Source of the DNA: Salaquimonas sp.
GTDB taxonomy: Bacteria; Pseudomonadota; Alphaproteobacteria; Rhizobiales; Rhizobiaceae
Reading direction: 5' to 3'
Assembly (NCBI GenBank): GCA_028289365.1
Contig: JANQQM010000033.1
Span: 62,001-126,000, forward strand
DNA: 64,000 nucleotides
A program made the translations under genes and the position numbers. Below are positions 1-9,858 of this stretch, one piece after another (the stretch's first letter is position 1; every line of letters starts with the position of its first letter). The notes beneath the pieces are model-generated. The model saw only the letters and a list, made by a program, of their open reading frames with translations. It was not told where the DNA came from and made no database searches.

Positions 1-1
1 C

Positions 2-1105
2 GAGGCAGTGGTTTCAACCGGCGGGCAGTTGATGCCGCCGGTGATGGGGGCGGCTGCCTTCATCATGGCCGAAATCGTCGGCGTTCCCTATGCGAATGTA
101 ATGAAGGTCGCTTTGATCCCGGCAATCCTGTTTTTCACATCACTGTTCTTTGTGGTTCACCTTCAAGCCGGGCGCAGCAATATCAAGCCCTTGGAGCGGG
201 CCGATGACGATGATGAACCGATCTGGGTAATTCTTGGCCGGGGAGGACAGTTCATCATTCCGTTCCTGACACTGATCGCCATGATGCTGAATGGCTATTC
301 CCCGTTCAAGGCATCGTTCATTTCGATCATTGTGCTGCTTGTCGCGCATGTGATCTGGACGCGAAGCATCACGATCGAGATGTTCAAGAAAGCGGTCCGC
401 GCAATTACCCAGGGTTCCAAGGCAGTCGTTCCGATTGCGATTGCCTGTGCTGCTGCCGGTATCATCGCCGGAACGCTTGGCATTACCGGTCTCGGTTCGA
501 AAATTTCCGGACTGATCATCGCCGCATCCGGCGGGATTACGTTCTTTGCGCTGTTATTCACCATGCTGACGGCAATTATATTGGGCATGGGCTTGCCGAC
601 CACCGCGGCCTATCTGATTCTCGCGACCGTAGTCGCTCCAGCCTTGTCTAAGATGGGCGTGCCGCTGCTGACTGCACATCTGTTTGTTTTCTTCTATGGT
701 TGCGTTTCGACGATTACGCCGCCGGTGGCGCTTGCTTCCTATGTGGCCGCGGGCATTGCAAAGGCTGACATCAACAAGGTCAGCTGGACGGCGTTTGCCT
801 ATGGAATCACCTGTTACATCCTGCCGTTCATGTTCTTTTTCGGCCCGGCGCTACTAATGTCGGGAACTGCTGCCGAAGTGATCGTCGCATTTCTTACCGG
901 CGTGCTTGGCGCATTTTGCATTGCTGCGGCTGTCACCGGTTACCTCAGGGCAGATCTAGCAAATTGGCAAAGACCGGTCATTGCCGGCGCAGGCATATTG
1001 CTTTTGCATCAGGGCATGACCACGGATGCGGCGGGATTGGTCCTGCTGGCCTTGATCTGGATGATCAACCGTGCGCCGGAAACCGGTGAACCGCAAACTA
1101 CGTGA
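2..1105 (+). CDS. TRAP transporter fused permease (DctQM fusion type), C-terminal part
   Basis: This is the 3' part of a large membrane permease of a tripartite ATP-independent periplasmic (TRAP) transporter. The reading frame is open to the window edge. The first visible residues, EAVVSTGGQLMPPVMGAAAF, match the conserved core of the TRAP 4TM/12TM fusion family, so the GTG at base 8 offered by the ORF track is internal and the true start lies upstream. About 10 hydrophobic segments follow, with the family motif GMGLPTTAAY near residue 195. The fusion proteins combine the small and large permease and drive uptake of organic acids with a sodium or proton gradient. The stop overlaps the next gene by 4 bases (GTGA), so the two are probably co-transcribed. 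The substrate cannot be read from this fragment. Confidence 0.9.
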   Translation, partial: EAVVSTGGQLMPPVMGAAAFIMAEIVGVPYANVMKVALIPAILFFTSLFFVVHLQAGRSNIKPLERADDDDEPIWVILGRGGQFIIPFLTLIAMMLNGYSPFKASFISIIVLLVAHVIWTRSITIEMFKKAVRAITQGSKAVVPIAIACAAAGIIAGTLGITGLGSKISGLIIAASGGITFFALLFTMLTAIILGMGLPTTAAYLILATVVAPALSKMGVPLLTAHLFVFFYGCVSTITPPVALASYVAAGIAKADINKVSWTAFAYGITCYILPFMFFFGPALLMSGTAAEVIVAFLTGVLGAFCIAAAVTGYLRADLANWQRPVIAGAGILLLHQGMTTDAAGLVLLALIWMINRAPETGEPQTT

Positions 1106-1122
1106 ATTCAAGGGAGAGTAGA

Positions 1123-1671
1123 TTGGCATTTGAAGCGCGAAAATTCCGGCGTGTTGTAACCGGTCATGACGAGAATGGCGTTGCGACCGTGATTTCCGAC
1201 GAAACGGCAGATTGCATATTGCAGCGGCCGAACCGGCCGGGCGTAACGCTGACCAATCTGTGGCAAAACGACAAGACGCCGGCCGCCATGGAACGGCATG
1301 ACGATCCCGTTGAAGGGCCGCTGATCCTGCATCCGCCCAAGAATGGCTCCGTGTTCAGAATCGTGCAGTTTGATCCGGAGGATCCGGAAGTACTTGCCAA
1401 ACTGGATGGCAAGGCTGCCTTTGCCGAAATGGGCGCTGGTGCCAATGTCGTGGAGGGCGCCCGGCATCCATTTATGCATCGAACCGATAGTCTGGATTAT
1501 TCGGTCGTTCTCAGCGGCGAAATCTACATGCTGATGGATGAAGAGGAATATCTGTTAAAGGCCGGGGACGTCGTGGTCCAACAGGGCACCAATCATGCCT
1601 GGTCCAACCGGGGGACCGAACCCTGCCTTATCTGTTTCATTCTTATCGACGCGGTGAAGGATTTACACTGA
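1123..1671 (+). CDS. Cupin-domain protein
   Basis: A small single-cupin protein of about 182 residues. The cupin barrel is seen in the C-terminal half: HRTDSLDYSVVLSGEIYMLM followed by the second motif with GDVVVQQGTNHAWSNRG, which places His and Glu/Gln side chains for a metal. The N-terminus RRVVTGHDENGVATV is typical of the cupin proteins found beside aromatic or organic-acid catabolic genes. Two starts compete. A GTG at 1102 overlaps the stop of the TRAP gene, while a TTG at 1123 has AGGGAGAG 4 to 5 bases upstream and begins close to where homologues begin; I prefer the TTG. It is likely in one operon with the preceding TRAP permease. Substrate unknown. Confidence 0.8.
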   Translation: MAFEARKFRRVVTGHDENGVATVISDETADCILQRPNRPGVTLTNLWQNDKTPAAMERHDDPVEGPLILHPPKNGSVFRIVQFDPEDPEVLAKLDGKAAFAEMGAGANVVEGARHPFMHRTDSLDYSVVLSGEIYMLMDEEEYLLKAGDVVVQQGTNHAWSNRGTEPCLICFILIDAVKDLH

Positions 1672-1705
1672 TTTTGTCAGATCACCGGTGGCCGACGTTC
1701 ATTTT

Positions 1706-3052
1706 TTAGAAAAGCAGTCTGACGAGGCCCATGGTGATCGCCGGGAAGGTGACAAGGATTGCAATCCGGATGATATCCGAAATCACGAACGGTAGCGCAC
1801 CGCGATAGGTCTCCCCAATGCCGACATTGTCTGACATGGCGTTGATGACAAAAAGGTTGAGGCCAACCGGCGGCGTGATCAGGCCAATCTCGGCCGACAT
1901 CAGCACCAATATGCCGAACCAGATGCCGATTTCGGCAGGCGGGATTCCGAAATCGAGCTGGGTGACGATTGGGACGAAAATCGGCACGGTCAGAAAGATC
2001 ATGGCAAGCGAATCCATGACTGTGCCCAGAACGAGATATAGCAGCAGCATCCCGGTCAGAATCAGCCAGGGATTGACGCTGGTGTCCAGAAAGTAGGTTG
2101 CCAGTGTCTGGGGCACCTGTGCAGAGGACAGGAAGGAGTTGTACACACCGGCCGCGAGAATGATGAAGAAGATCATTGCTGAAGTCTGGCCTGCCGAAAG
2201 CAATGACTGTTTTGTGCCCGACCAGGACAGTCCACCATTTGAAACTGCGACAATCGCCGTACCCGCGACGCCTACTGCCGCTGCTGCCGTAGGCGAAAAT
2301 ACCCCTGTGTAAATGCCGCCGATAACCAGGATGAAGATCAGCAGGACGGGCCAGACCGGAACCAAAGAACGGATCCGTTCGGCGTAGGGGATCCGAGGTC
2401 TATCGGTCGCCGCGTCGGGGAACATCCGCGTGTAGATTCCCACGGTTAACATGTAGCCGAACATAGCGAGAAGGCCTGGCACAAAAGCTGCCGTGAACAG
2501 TTTTTCGATATTTTCCTCGGCCAGGATTGCATAGATAACCAGCACGATGGAGGGTGGGATGAGGATCCCCAGCGTGCCGCCAGCGGCCAGGACACCGGTG
2601 GAAAGCGCGCCCGAATATCCGGCCCGCTGCAATTCCGGCAGTGCAACCTTTCCCATGGATGAGGCGGTTGCCAGCGATGAGCCGCAAATCGCGCCGAAAC
2701 CAGCCGATGCGCCGATTGCCGCCATTGCCAACCCGCCTTTCTTGTGCCCCATCCAGGCTTCAGCTGCCCTGAACAGGGATTGGCTCATTCCGCCACGCGA
2801 CGCGAACTCGCTCATCAGCAGGAACAGCGGAATGACCGACAGCGAGTAGTTCGTGAAGGTTCCAAACGCAAACGACTTGAGCTGAGAGTCCAGCATGCGC
2901 ATGTTCCCGGTCACCAGATAGGTGCCGGTCAAACCGACGATGAACATGACTGCGGTAAGTGGAATGCGCAGGGCAATCAGCACAAGCAAGATGGGAAAGC
3001 TCACAAGGCCGATCTGAAAATCCGACAGATATTGGGAGACGAAATCAGGCAT
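1706..3052 (-). CDS. dctM: TRAP transporter large permease (DctM)
   Basis: A 448-residue polytopic membrane protein of the DctM/SiaM family, the ion-coupled translocation subunit of a TRAP importer. Family hallmarks are visible: GAICGSSLATASSMGKVALPEL near residue 120, GTLGILIPPSIVLVIYAI near residue 158, and GLITPPVGLNLFVI near the C-terminus. Length is normal for the family. The start overlaps the end of the small-permease gene by 8 bases, so translation is probably coupled. It is the last gene of the order dctP-dctQ-dctM read on the minus strand. The neighbours do not define the substrate; the divergent leucine/isovalerate operon makes a branched or short organic acid an open guess. Confidence 0.92.
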   Translation of the reverse strand: MPDFVSQYLSDFQIGLVSFPILLVLIALRIPLTAVMFIVGLTGTYLVTGNMRMLDSQLKSFAFGTFTNYSLSVIPLFLLMSEFASRGGMSQSLFRAAEAWMGHKKGGLAMAAIGASAGFGAICGSSLATASSMGKVALPELQRAGYSGALSTGVLAAGGTLGILIPPSIVLVIYAILAEENIEKLFTAAFVPGLLAMFGYMLTVGIYTRMFPDAATDRPRIPYAERIRSLVPVWPVLLIFILVIGGIYTGVFSPTAAAAVGVAGTAIVAVSNGGLSWSGTKQSLLSAGQTSAMIFFIILAAGVYNSFLSSAQVPQTLATYFLDTSVNPWLILTGMLLLYLVLGTVMDSLAMIFLTVPIFVPIVTQLDFGIPPAEIGIWFGILVLMSAEIGLITPPVGLNLFVINAMSDNVGIGETYRGALPFVISDIIRIAILVTFPAITMGLVRLLF

Positions 3053-3692
3053 TGTCGGAGCCGGTCACCTGTTTTCCTAGAAACAATGTCCGGGCGCTTC
3101 GAATGACGCAAAATATGGCCACCACAAAAAATGCGATGATGCAGACCTCGGCAACGATATAGAATGGCCAAAGGGGCAGGCCCAATATCTGCGTCTCCTG
3201 TGCAGTCCTTACACGGTCGAAAATTGCGGTGAGGTCGCCCTGGAAGAGCAGTTCGGTTAACGTCTCCTGATTGCGACGCGGCCTTGCGAAAATCAGCCCC
3301 CACTGGCGTGTCATGATCAGATAGGCGATGGCCGCGAGGGCGATGTCGCCGATCAAATCCAAAAGGCGATTTGTGCGGGTTCCAAATCGAGATTCAAATA
3401 GGTCGATCTTTATATGTCCGCGCCTGATCATGACCAGCGGTAGCACCGAGAACAGCGCAAAACCGACGCTATATTGAACAAGCTCCTCTTCGCCGAGTAT
3501 CGGGCGGATGGATGACCAAAGCTCAGGATCAAGAAAACCGCTTGCCGTTGCATCCAGGAACCGGCGGGTCATTTTCAGGACAATACTAAGACAGGTGGAG
3601 ACCGTGGCAAATAACAGCCCCAGCCCGCCAATTAGCGCCATTGTCATGGCAACCCGATCGAAAAAGGCTTCAATTCGGGCAAAGGATGTCAT
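3045..3692 (-). CDS. dctQ: TRAP transporter small permease (DctQ)
   Basis: A 215-residue four-helix membrane protein, the small integral subunit that docks the large permease in TRAP systems. Hydrophobic segments lie near residues 15-40, 70-90, 110-130 and 180-205. The motif RRGHIKIDLFESRFG after the second helix is the usual DctQ signature (RxGHIxVD). The protein is somewhat longer than the common 160-180 residues because of a loop between helices 3 and 4 (about residues 130-170). It sits between dctP and dctM and overlaps dctM by 8 bases. Confidence 0.88.
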   Translation of the reverse strand: MTSFARIEAFFDRVAMTMALIGGLGLLFATVSTCLSIVLKMTRRFLDATASGFLDPELWSSIRPILGEEELVQYSVGFALFSVLPLVMIRRGHIKIDLFESRFGTRTNRLLDLIGDIALAAIAYLIMTRQWGLIFARPRRNQETLTELLFQGDLTAIFDRVRTAQETQILGLPLWPFYIVAEVCIIAFFVVAIFCVIRSARTLFLGKQVTGSDNA

Positions 3693-3759
3693 TGCAAAAG
3701 TTCCGTAGTTCTATCGAAACCGGAAATCCCGTTTGTTATGTGACGGAAATTGATAGCTG

Positions 3760-4782
3760 CTACTTGTTCTTCTCGATCAGCGATTTCGCCTTGTCAATCG
3801 TGGCAGCGCCGTCAAATCCGGAATCCGACGCCATTTCGATCCAGCGGTCATAGACGGGTTTGGATGCCTCTTCCCATCGTCCCGCCTCCTTTTGGCCGAG
3901 CGTGATGATGTTGTTGGTCCGGGCGACGTCCAATCCTACTGCATCACCATCTGCCATGACCTGACCTGCAATCTCCGACAGGGTCTTACCGGTCTCAGCA
4001 TCGAGTATGGCGCGAAGGTCTTCGGGCATTTCATCATAGGCGTCGTAGTTCATGGCGAGAACGAAAATTGCCGTGTAAAGCGCCTTATCGCCATCGAGTT
4101 GGGTATGATAATTGACCAATTCAGCCAGCTTGATCGAGGGGGTAATTTCCCACGGAACCACGGCGCCGGATATCACACCTTTGGAAAGGCTTTCGGGAAT
4201 CTTGGGGAGCGGCATGCCCACTGGTGAAGCGCCAAGTTCACCCAGGAGATCGGTTACAAGCCGGGTGGGACCGCGCATTTCCATGCCCTTGAGATCTTCC
4301 AGGCGTACAACCGGATCCTTGGTATGGATCACGCCTGGGCCATGGACCCAGCCTGACAAGATCTTTACCTCTTCGAAGTCGCTGTTCTGGAGATCGCTTT
4401 CAATCAGATCCCAGAACGCCTTTGAGGCTGCGACAGAGTCATCCATGATGAACGGCAGTTCGAAGACTTCCGCTTGCGGGAAACGACCCGCCGTATATCC
4501 GGGCAATGTCAAGACGACTTCAATTGCTCCATCAACCGCCTGGTCATACAGGTCACCCGGTCTGCCACCCAATGACATGCTGTCATAGAGCTCGACCTTG
4601 ATACGGCCATCGCTGGCTTTTTCTATCCGTTCAGCGAGCGGAACGAGCATTTTCTCGTGTAGCGTCGCCTTGGAAGACATGAAGTGATGGATGCGCAGCG
4701 TGACATCTTGCGCCTGCGCAAGTGCGACTGAACCGAACAAAGTAACTGCGGAAATTGCGCCAAGTAATAAATTAAATCTCAT
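3760..4782 (-). CDS. dctP: TRAP transporter substrate-binding protein (DctP)
   Basis: A periplasmic solute receptor of the DctP family, about 340 residues. From the chosen ATG it begins MRFNLLLGAISAVTLFGSVALAQA, a clear Sec signal peptide cleaved after AQA. The ORF track start 36 bases upstream would add a charged extension before the signal; the ATG at 4782 has GGGAGAA six bases upstream and is preferred. The conserved arginine region KGMEMRGPTRLVTDLLGELGASP (residues about 165-190) is the segment that normally binds the carboxylate of the ligand. First gene of the minus-strand TRAP operon and divergent from the leucine-degradation operon. Ligand not predictable from sequence alone. Confidence 0.9.
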   Translation of the reverse strand: MRFNLLLGAISAVTLFGSVALAQAQDVTLRIHHFMSSKATLHEKMLVPLAERIEKASDGRIKVELYDSMSLGGRPGDLYDQAVDGAIEVVLTLPGYTAGRFPQAEVFELPFIMDDSVAASKAFWDLIESDLQNSDFEEVKILSGWVHGPGVIHTKDPVVRLEDLKGMEMRGPTRLVTDLLGELGASPVGMPLPKIPESLSKGVISGAVVPWEITPSIKLAELVNYHTQLDGDKALYTAIFVLAMNYDAYDEMPEDLRAILDAETGKTLSEIAGQVMADGDAVGLDVARTNNIITLGQKEAGRWEEASKPVYDRWIEMASDSGFDGAATIDKAKSLIEKNK

Positions 4783-5072
4783 TATATTCTCCCAATCCGG
4801 ATCTGTATTCCGATTCATTTGCGCGGTTTGAACCCAGTTGGCGCTTCAACGTCGGAATCACGGCAATACTATTTTTGATTAATCCTCACAAACGAGGCTG
4901 ATCACACTATATCTCAGCGCGTCTAAGCGGTAGGCCCGGTTTCGTCAACCACTTTCGACATTGTGTGAAAAACTCAAATTGGATTGCCAAGGGGGCACGC
5001 TTGACACTTAATAGGGCTGCATTGTTTGCGTGCCGGTGCGCGAAGCGAATGCAGAAGGGTGAGGAGACCTAG
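4783..5072. promoter_or_regulatory. Divergent control region between TRAP operon and leucine-degradation operon
   Basis: No gene is supported here. The stretch must hold both promoters for the outward-facing operons. A TTGACA hexamer lies at 5001-5006 upstream of the acyl-CoA dehydrogenase gene, but no good TATAAT partner sits 16-18 bases downstream. An imperfect dyad at about 4876-4904 (TGAT..CCTC / GAGG..ATCA) could be an operator. I did not recognise a convincing LiuR-type site, and no regulator gene lies beside the operon. Confidence 0.45.
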
Positions 5073-6236
5073 ATGTTCAATGCGTCCATGAAGTTTGATC
5101 TCGGGGAAGACGTCAATGCCTTGCGGGAGATGGTCCACCGATGGGCGCAGGAGCGGGTAAAGCCGCTTGCCGGTGAAATCGATGAGAAGAACCTGTTTCC
5201 GAGCGAGCTCTGGGAGGAAATGGGGGAACTAGGTTTGTTGGGCATTACCGTCCCTGAAGCTTATGGTGGTGCAGGGATGGGCTACCTTGCCCATGTGGTC
5301 GCGGTGGAGGAGATAGCGCGGGCGTCCGCCTCAGTTTCACTAAGCTATGGTGCGCATTCCAATCTATGTGTCAATCAGATCAATTTGAATGGCACAGAGG
5401 AACAGAAAAAGCAGTTTTTGCCGGACCTGATCAGCGGCAAAAGTGTCGGTGCGCTGGCAATGTCGGAGGCGGGCGCGGGATCAGATGTTGTCGGCATGAA
5501 ATTGAAGGCCGACAAGAAAAATGATCGGTTCATTTTGAACGGCACAAAGTTCTGGATCACCAATGGCGGGGAGGCCAACACGCTGGTTGTTTACGCCAAG
5601 ACCGATCAGGATGCAGGATCGCGCGGGATCACAGCGTTTCTAATAGAAAAAACAATGCCGGGATTTTCACAAAGCGATCATTTCGACAAGCTCGGCATGC
5701 GCGGTTCCAATACGGTCGAACTGGTTTTTGAGGATGTCGAAGTACCTTATGACAATGTTCTGGGTGAAGAGGGCAGGGGCGTCAGGGTATTGATGTCCGG
5801 TCTAGATTATGAGCGGGTCGTGCTTTCCGGCATTGGTTGCGGTCTCATGGCAGCCTGCATGGATGAGATCATGCCGTATATGGTGGAGCGCAAGCAATTT
5901 GGACAAAGTATCGGGAATTTCCAGCTGATGCAGGGCAAGATTGCGGATATGTATACCAAGATGAACTCGGCCCGAGCCTATGTCTATGAAGTGGCCAAGG
6001 CCTGTGACCGGAATGAAGTGACCCGCCAGGATGCTGCAGCCTGTGTCCTTTATGCTTCCGAGGAAGCCATGGCAGTGGCGCATCAGGCGGTTCAGGCGAT
6101 GGGTGGCGCAGGCTTCATGAATGAAACGCCGGTCAGCCGATTTTTCCGAGACGCCAAATTGATGGAAATCGGCGCTGGGACATCGGAAATCAGGCGCATG
6201 CTCATTGGGCGGGAATTGATGGGGGCGATGGGCTGA
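5073..6236 (+). CDS. liuA: Isovaleryl-CoA dehydrogenase
   Basis: An FAD-dependent acyl-CoA dehydrogenase of 387 residues that oxidises isovaleryl-CoA to 3-methylcrotonyl-CoA in leucine and isovalerate degradation. The segment [18 protein letters not shown] (about 86-103) is characteristic of this subfamily, and the catalytic base sits in helix G as Glu247 in [10 protein letters not shown], the position used by isovaleryl-CoA dehydrogenases rather than at the usual C-terminal Glu. The FAD signature [12 protein letters not shown] (about 127-138) and the C-terminal QAMGGAGFM are intact. A GAGGAG-like ribosome site precedes the ATG. The stop overlaps the next start by one base. Electrons would go to ETF. 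First gene of a five- or six-gene operon. Confidence 0.95.
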   Translation: MFNASMKFDLGEDVNALREMVHRWAQERVKPLAGEIDEKNLFPSELWEEMGELGLLGITVPEAYGGAGMGYLAHVVAVEEIARASASVSLSYGAHSNLCVNQINLNGTEEQKKQFLPDLISGKSVGALAMSEAGAGSDVVGMKLKADKKNDRFILNGTKFWITNGGEANTLVVYAKTDQDAGSRGITAFLIEKTMPGFSQSDHFDKLGMRGSNTVELVFEDVEVPYDNVLGEEGRGVRVLMSGLDYERVVLSGIGCGLMAACMDEIMPYMVERKQFGQSIGNFQLMQGKIADMYTKMNSARAYVYEVAKACDRNEVTRQDAAACVLYASEEAMAVAHQAVQAMGGAGFMNETPVSRFFRDAKLMEIGAGTSEIRRMLIGRELMGAMG

Positions 6237-7843
6237 TGCCAGTATTGAGCAGTTCGGTATCGCCGCAGTCAGAAGGTTTTGCGGCCAATCTGGCGGCACA
6301 AAAAGCGGCAATGGCTCCAGTGCATGAAGCTGCGGAGACGGCCTTTGCGGGTGGTGGCGAAAAGGCGCGGGAACGTCACAAGGGTCGCGGCAAGATATTA
6401 CCGCGAGAGCGCGTCTCACGATTGCTGGATCCCGGTTCCCCGTTTCTCGAAATCGGGATGTTTGCTGCGAACGGAATGTATGACGGGGACAGCCCTTCTG
6501 CCGGGGTGGTGGCCGGGATAGGCCGTGTGTCCGGCCACGAGGTGATGATCATCTGCAATGATGCGACTGTGAAGGGTGGCACCTACTATCCAATGACGGT
6601 CAAGAAGCATCTTCGCGCACAGGAAATTGCGATGCAGAACAATCTGCCCTGTGTCTATCTGGTCGATAGTGGTGGCGCCAACCTGCCCAATCAGGATCAG
6701 GTTTTTCCGGACCGGGATCACTTCGGCAGGATATTCTACAACCAAGCCAACATGTCGGCGCGGGCCATTCCGCAGATCGCGGTGGTAATGGGCTCCTGTA
6801 CTGCTGGTGGCGCCTATGTACCGGCCATGTCGGATGTCACGATTATCGTGAAGGAGCAGGGGACGATCTTCCTTGCCGGTCCGCCACTGGTGAAGGCGGC
6901 GACCGGTGAAATTGTCTCTGCAGAGGAACTCGGCGGCGGTGACGTTCACACCCGCCTTTCCGGCGTGGCGGATTATCTTGCCAATGATGACGCCGATGCG
7001 CTGGCACTCGCACGTCAGGCAGTGGCGAACCTCAACCGGGTCAAGTCGTCGCAACTTGAGATGAAAACTGTAGAGGCACCACTCTATGATCCGGAAGAAA
7101 TTCCGGGTGTTGTGCCGGCGGACCTGAAAACGCCCTATGATGTTCGCGAGATTATCGCGCGGATCACGGATGGTTCCAGATTTGATGAATTCAAGGCGCG
7201 TTATGGACCAACACTGGTCTGCGGATTTGGCCATGTCATGGGAATGCCCGTTGGCATCATCGGGAATAATGGCGTGCTGTTTTCCGAGTCCGCGCTCAAG
7301 GGCGCGCATTTCGTCGAGCTTTGCAGCCAACGGAAAATTCCATTGGTGTTTCTGCAGAACATTACCGGCTTCATGGTTGGGAAGGATTACGAAAGCGGCG
7401 GTATTGCCAAGGACGGCGCGAAGCTTGTTACCGCGGTTGCCACCACGCAAGTTCCCAAAATAACCTTCATCATTGGCGGTTCATTTGGTGCTGGAAACTA
7501 CGGCATGTGCGGACGCGCCTATTCGCCGCGGTTTTTGTGGACCTGGCCAAACAGCCGGATTTCCGTAATGGGCGGCGAGCAGGCGGCGGGTGTACTGGCG
7601 ACGGTCAAGCGTGACAGCATAGAGCGCAATGGTGGCAGCTGGACAGAAGCGGAAGAGGCGGCATTCAAGAAACCGACAATTGACATGTTTGAGGAACAAT
7701 CCCACCCACTCTATGCGTCTGCCCGATTGTGGGATGACGGGATCATTGATCCGCGCAAGACTCGCGAGGTTCTGGCGCTTTCCTTGTCGGCTGCGCTGAA
7801 TGCTCCGATTGAAGACACGTCATTTGGCGTTTTCCGGATGTAG
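6236..7843 (+). CDS. liuB: Methylcrotonyl-CoA carboxylase, carboxyltransferase (beta) subunit
   Basis: Carboxyltransferase subunit (535 residues) of the biotin enzyme that carboxylates 3-methylcrotonyl-CoA to 3-methylglutaconyl-CoA. The N-terminal half has the acyl-CoA binding crotonase-like domain ([20 protein letters not shown]) and the C-terminal half the carboxybiotin domain, including [12 protein letters not shown] and [20 protein letters not shown]. The phrase [18 protein letters not shown] matches methylcrotonyl-CoA rather than propionyl-CoA carboxylases. It overlaps liuA by one base and is followed directly by the biotin-carrying alpha subunit, so the two subunits are made from one message. 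Confidence 0.95.
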   Translation: MPVLSSSVSPQSEGFAANLAAQKAAMAPVHEAAETAFAGGGEKARERHKGRGKILPRERVSRLLDPGSPFLEIGMFAANGMYDGDSPSAGVVAGIGRVSGHEVMIICNDATVKGGTYYPMTVKKHLRAQEIAMQNNLPCVYLVDSGGANLPNQDQVFPDRDHFGRIFYNQANMSARAIPQIAVVMGSCTAGGAYVPAMSDVTIIVKEQGTIFLAGPPLVKAATGEIVSAEELGGGDVHTRLSGVADYLANDDADALALARQAVANLNRVKSSQLEMKTVEAPLYDPEEIPGVVPADLKTPYDVREIIARITDGSRFDEFKARYGPTLVCGFGHVMGMPVGIIGNNGVLFSESALKGAHFVELCSQRKIPLVFLQNITGFMVGKDYESGGIAKDGAKLVTAVATTQVPKITFIIGGSFGAGNYGMCGRAYSPRFLWTWPNSRISVMGGEQAAGVLATVKRDSIERNGGSWTEAEEAAFKKPTIDMFEEQSHPLYASARLWDDGIIDPRKTREVLALSLSAALNAPIEDTSFGVFRM

Positions 7844-7854
7844 GGGTGCGTGTC

Positions 7855-9858
7855 GTGTTTGCAAAAATCCTCATTGCCAATCGCGGAGAGATTGCCTGCC
7901 GGGTTATTACAACCGCCAAACGGCTGGGCGTCCGGACGGTGTCAATTTATTCTGATGCAGATGTGGGTTCAAAACATGTGGCGCTCGCAGATGAGGCTGT
8001 TCATATCGGACCTCCACCAGTTGCCGAAAGCTATCTGAATTCGGAGCAGATCATTGCTGCAGCCCTGAATACCGGCGCGCAGGCTATCCATCCGGGCTAC
8101 GGATTTCTCAGTGAGAATCCCGATTTCGTCGAGGCGGTTGAGGCAGCCGGTTTGGTTTTTATCGGTCCGTCAGCAGATGCCATTCGTGCGATGGGCCTCA
8201 AGGACGCTGCCAAGAAGTTGATGATTTTAGCCGGTGTGCCAGTGGTGCCGGGTTATCACGAAGACGAACAGGGTACAGATTTTCTCGCAGCGGAAGCTGA
8301 CAAAATCGGCTACCCGGTATTGATCAAGGCTCGTGCAGGCGGTGGTGGGAAAGGAATGCGGTTGGTTGAGAAACCGGCGGATTTTGCCTCTGCATTGGAA
8401 GGCGCGCAACGAGAGGGTCTGGCAAGTTTCGGTGACGGCGCCTGTCTGATTGAAAAATACATAACGAAACCACGCCATATCGAAATCCAGGTCTTTGGCG
8501 ATCGGCAAGGTAATGTTGTTCACTTGTTCGAGCGCGACTGCTCATTGCAGCGTCGGCACCAAAAGGTCATAGAAGAAGCGCCGGCGCCCGGCATGACGGC
8601 AGAGGTGCGGCAAGCCATGGGCGAGGCTGCAGTCAATGCAGCCAAAGCGATTGGATATGAAGGTGCCGGTACAGTGGAGTTCATCGTTGACGGATCAGGC
8701 CCGCCAAGAAAAGGCGGGTTCTGGTTCATGGAGATGAACACAAGGCTCCAGGTCGAGCACCCGGTAACGGAGGCGATAACAGGGCTGGATCTGGTTGAAC
8801 TGCAATTGCGCGTGGCCAGCGGCGAAGCGCTGCCGTTTGATCAGAAAGATCTGGCAATTGAAGGCTGGTCATTCGAGGCACGTGTCTATGCCGAGGATGT
8901 TTATAAGGGGTTTCTGCCCTCGACCGGTATGGTTGAACATTTGTCCTTTCCCGAAGCCACGGAATTTGCCAATGGGTCCGTCAGGGTGGATAGCGGCGTG
9001 CGGCAGGGGGATGAAATCAGCCCCTGGTATGATCCGATGATTGCCAAAGTGATTGTGCATGGGCCAAACCGTGCGACGGCGCTCAATATGCTTTCCTCTG
9101 CGCTTGCAGATACCAAAGCGGTCGGGCCGGAGACCAATCTGGAATTTCTGGTTAGACTGGCGAGGAATCAGGGTTTTGCTCAAGGTGAGGTCGATACGGG
9201 ATTGATTGGGCGCAATCCTGACTTGACGGACAGGTATCCGCGGCCACCCGAAAAAATAATCGCACTGGCCGTTCTGGGCGGATTGGGATTACTTGAGCAA
9301 CGCACGGGGACCGACCCCTGGGATTTGCTGGCCGGATGGCGCCATTGGACCGATGCCAAGCAGTATTTGGCGATTGAGTTCGGCGAAGCTCGAATTGAAC
9401 GTCAGGTAACCACTCTGGAAACAGATACGTATCGAGTTGAAGGTGGCGTTGAAGATGTCACCCATAAAATCGAGGCAATTGATCACTCGGCATATCACGT
9501 CATACATGACGGTATTCGATTTAACGCAGAAATATTCGCGACCGGTTCCACGGTGACCGTGTTTGTCGATGGGGCTAGTTTTAAATTTCAGCTGCCGGAT
9601 GCCCTTTCCAGCGTTAATGCCGATCCCAGCGGGGGAGACACGGTGTTCGCACCCATGCCGGGCACGGTGAAAGTTGTGCTGGCCGACAGGGGCCAGGAGA
9701 TCACGCGTGGTGAACCACTGTTGATTTTGGAAGCCATGAAAATGGAACACACTTTGACTGCGCCACGCGATGGTAAGGTAAGCGATGTTCTGGCAAGTGT
9801 CGGCGATCAGGTCGCCGAAGGCGTGTTGCTGGTTTCGTTGGAAAATGAAAATGGCTGA
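7855..9858 (+). CDS. liuD: Methylcrotonyl-CoA carboxylase, biotin-containing (alpha) subunit
   Basis: Biotin carboxylase plus biotin carrier subunit, about 667 residues. Order of domains: biotin carboxylase N-terminal fold (MFAKILIANRGEIACR), ATP-grasp domain with glycine-rich GGGGKGMRLVEKP near residue 165 and EMNTRLQVEHPVTE near residue 297, a variable linker, and the biotinyl domain with LEAMKMEHTLTAP near residue 630, where the lysine is biotinylated. The ORF track offers a GTG at 7846; the GTG at 7855 gives the family N-terminus MFAKILIANRGEIA and has AGGGG about eight bases upstream, so I place the start there. It overlaps the HMG-CoA lyase gene by 8 bases. Confidence 0.95.
   Translation: MFAKILIANRGEIACRVITTAKRLGVRTVSIYSDADVGSKHVALADEAVHIGPPPVAESYLNSEQIIAAALNTGAQAIHPGYGFLSENPDFVEAVEAAGLVFIGPSADAIRAMGLKDAAKKLMILAGVPVVPGYHEDEQGTDFLAAEADKIGYPVLIKARAGGGGKGMRLVEKPADFASALEGAQREGLASFGDGACLIEKYITKPRHIEIQVFGDRQGNVVHLFERDCSLQRRHQKVIEEAPAPGMTAEVRQAMGEAAVNAAKAIGYEGAGTVEFIVDGSGPPRKGGFWFMEMNTRLQVEHPVTEAITGLDLVELQLRVASGEALPFDQKDLAIEGWSFEARVYAEDVYKGFLPSTGMVEHLSFPEATEFANGSVRVDSGVRQGDEISPWYDPMIAKVIVHGPNRATALNMLSSALADTKAVGPETNLEFLVRLARNQGFAQGEVDTGLIGRNPDLTDRYPRPPEKIIALAVLGGLGLLEQRTGTDPWDLLAGWRHWTDAKQYLAIEFGEARIERQVTTLETDTYRVEGGVEDVTHKIEAIDHSAYHVIHDGIRFNAEIFATGSTVTVFVDGASFKFQLPDALSSVNADPSGGDTVFAPMPGTVKVVLADRGQEITRGEPLLILEAMKMEHTLTAPRDGKVSDVLASVGDQVAEGVLLVSLENENG

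Noticed and set aside
5001-5029. Sigma-70 promoter for the leucine operon from TTGACA
   Set aside because: No acceptable -10 hexamer at 16-18 bases; noted only within the intergenic entry.
6416-7450. 344-residue ORF on the minus strand opposite the methylcrotonyl-CoA carboxylase beta gene
   Set aside because: It lies fully antisense to a well-supported gene, has no recognisable family and its composition (His/Arg-rich) is typical of antisense shadows.
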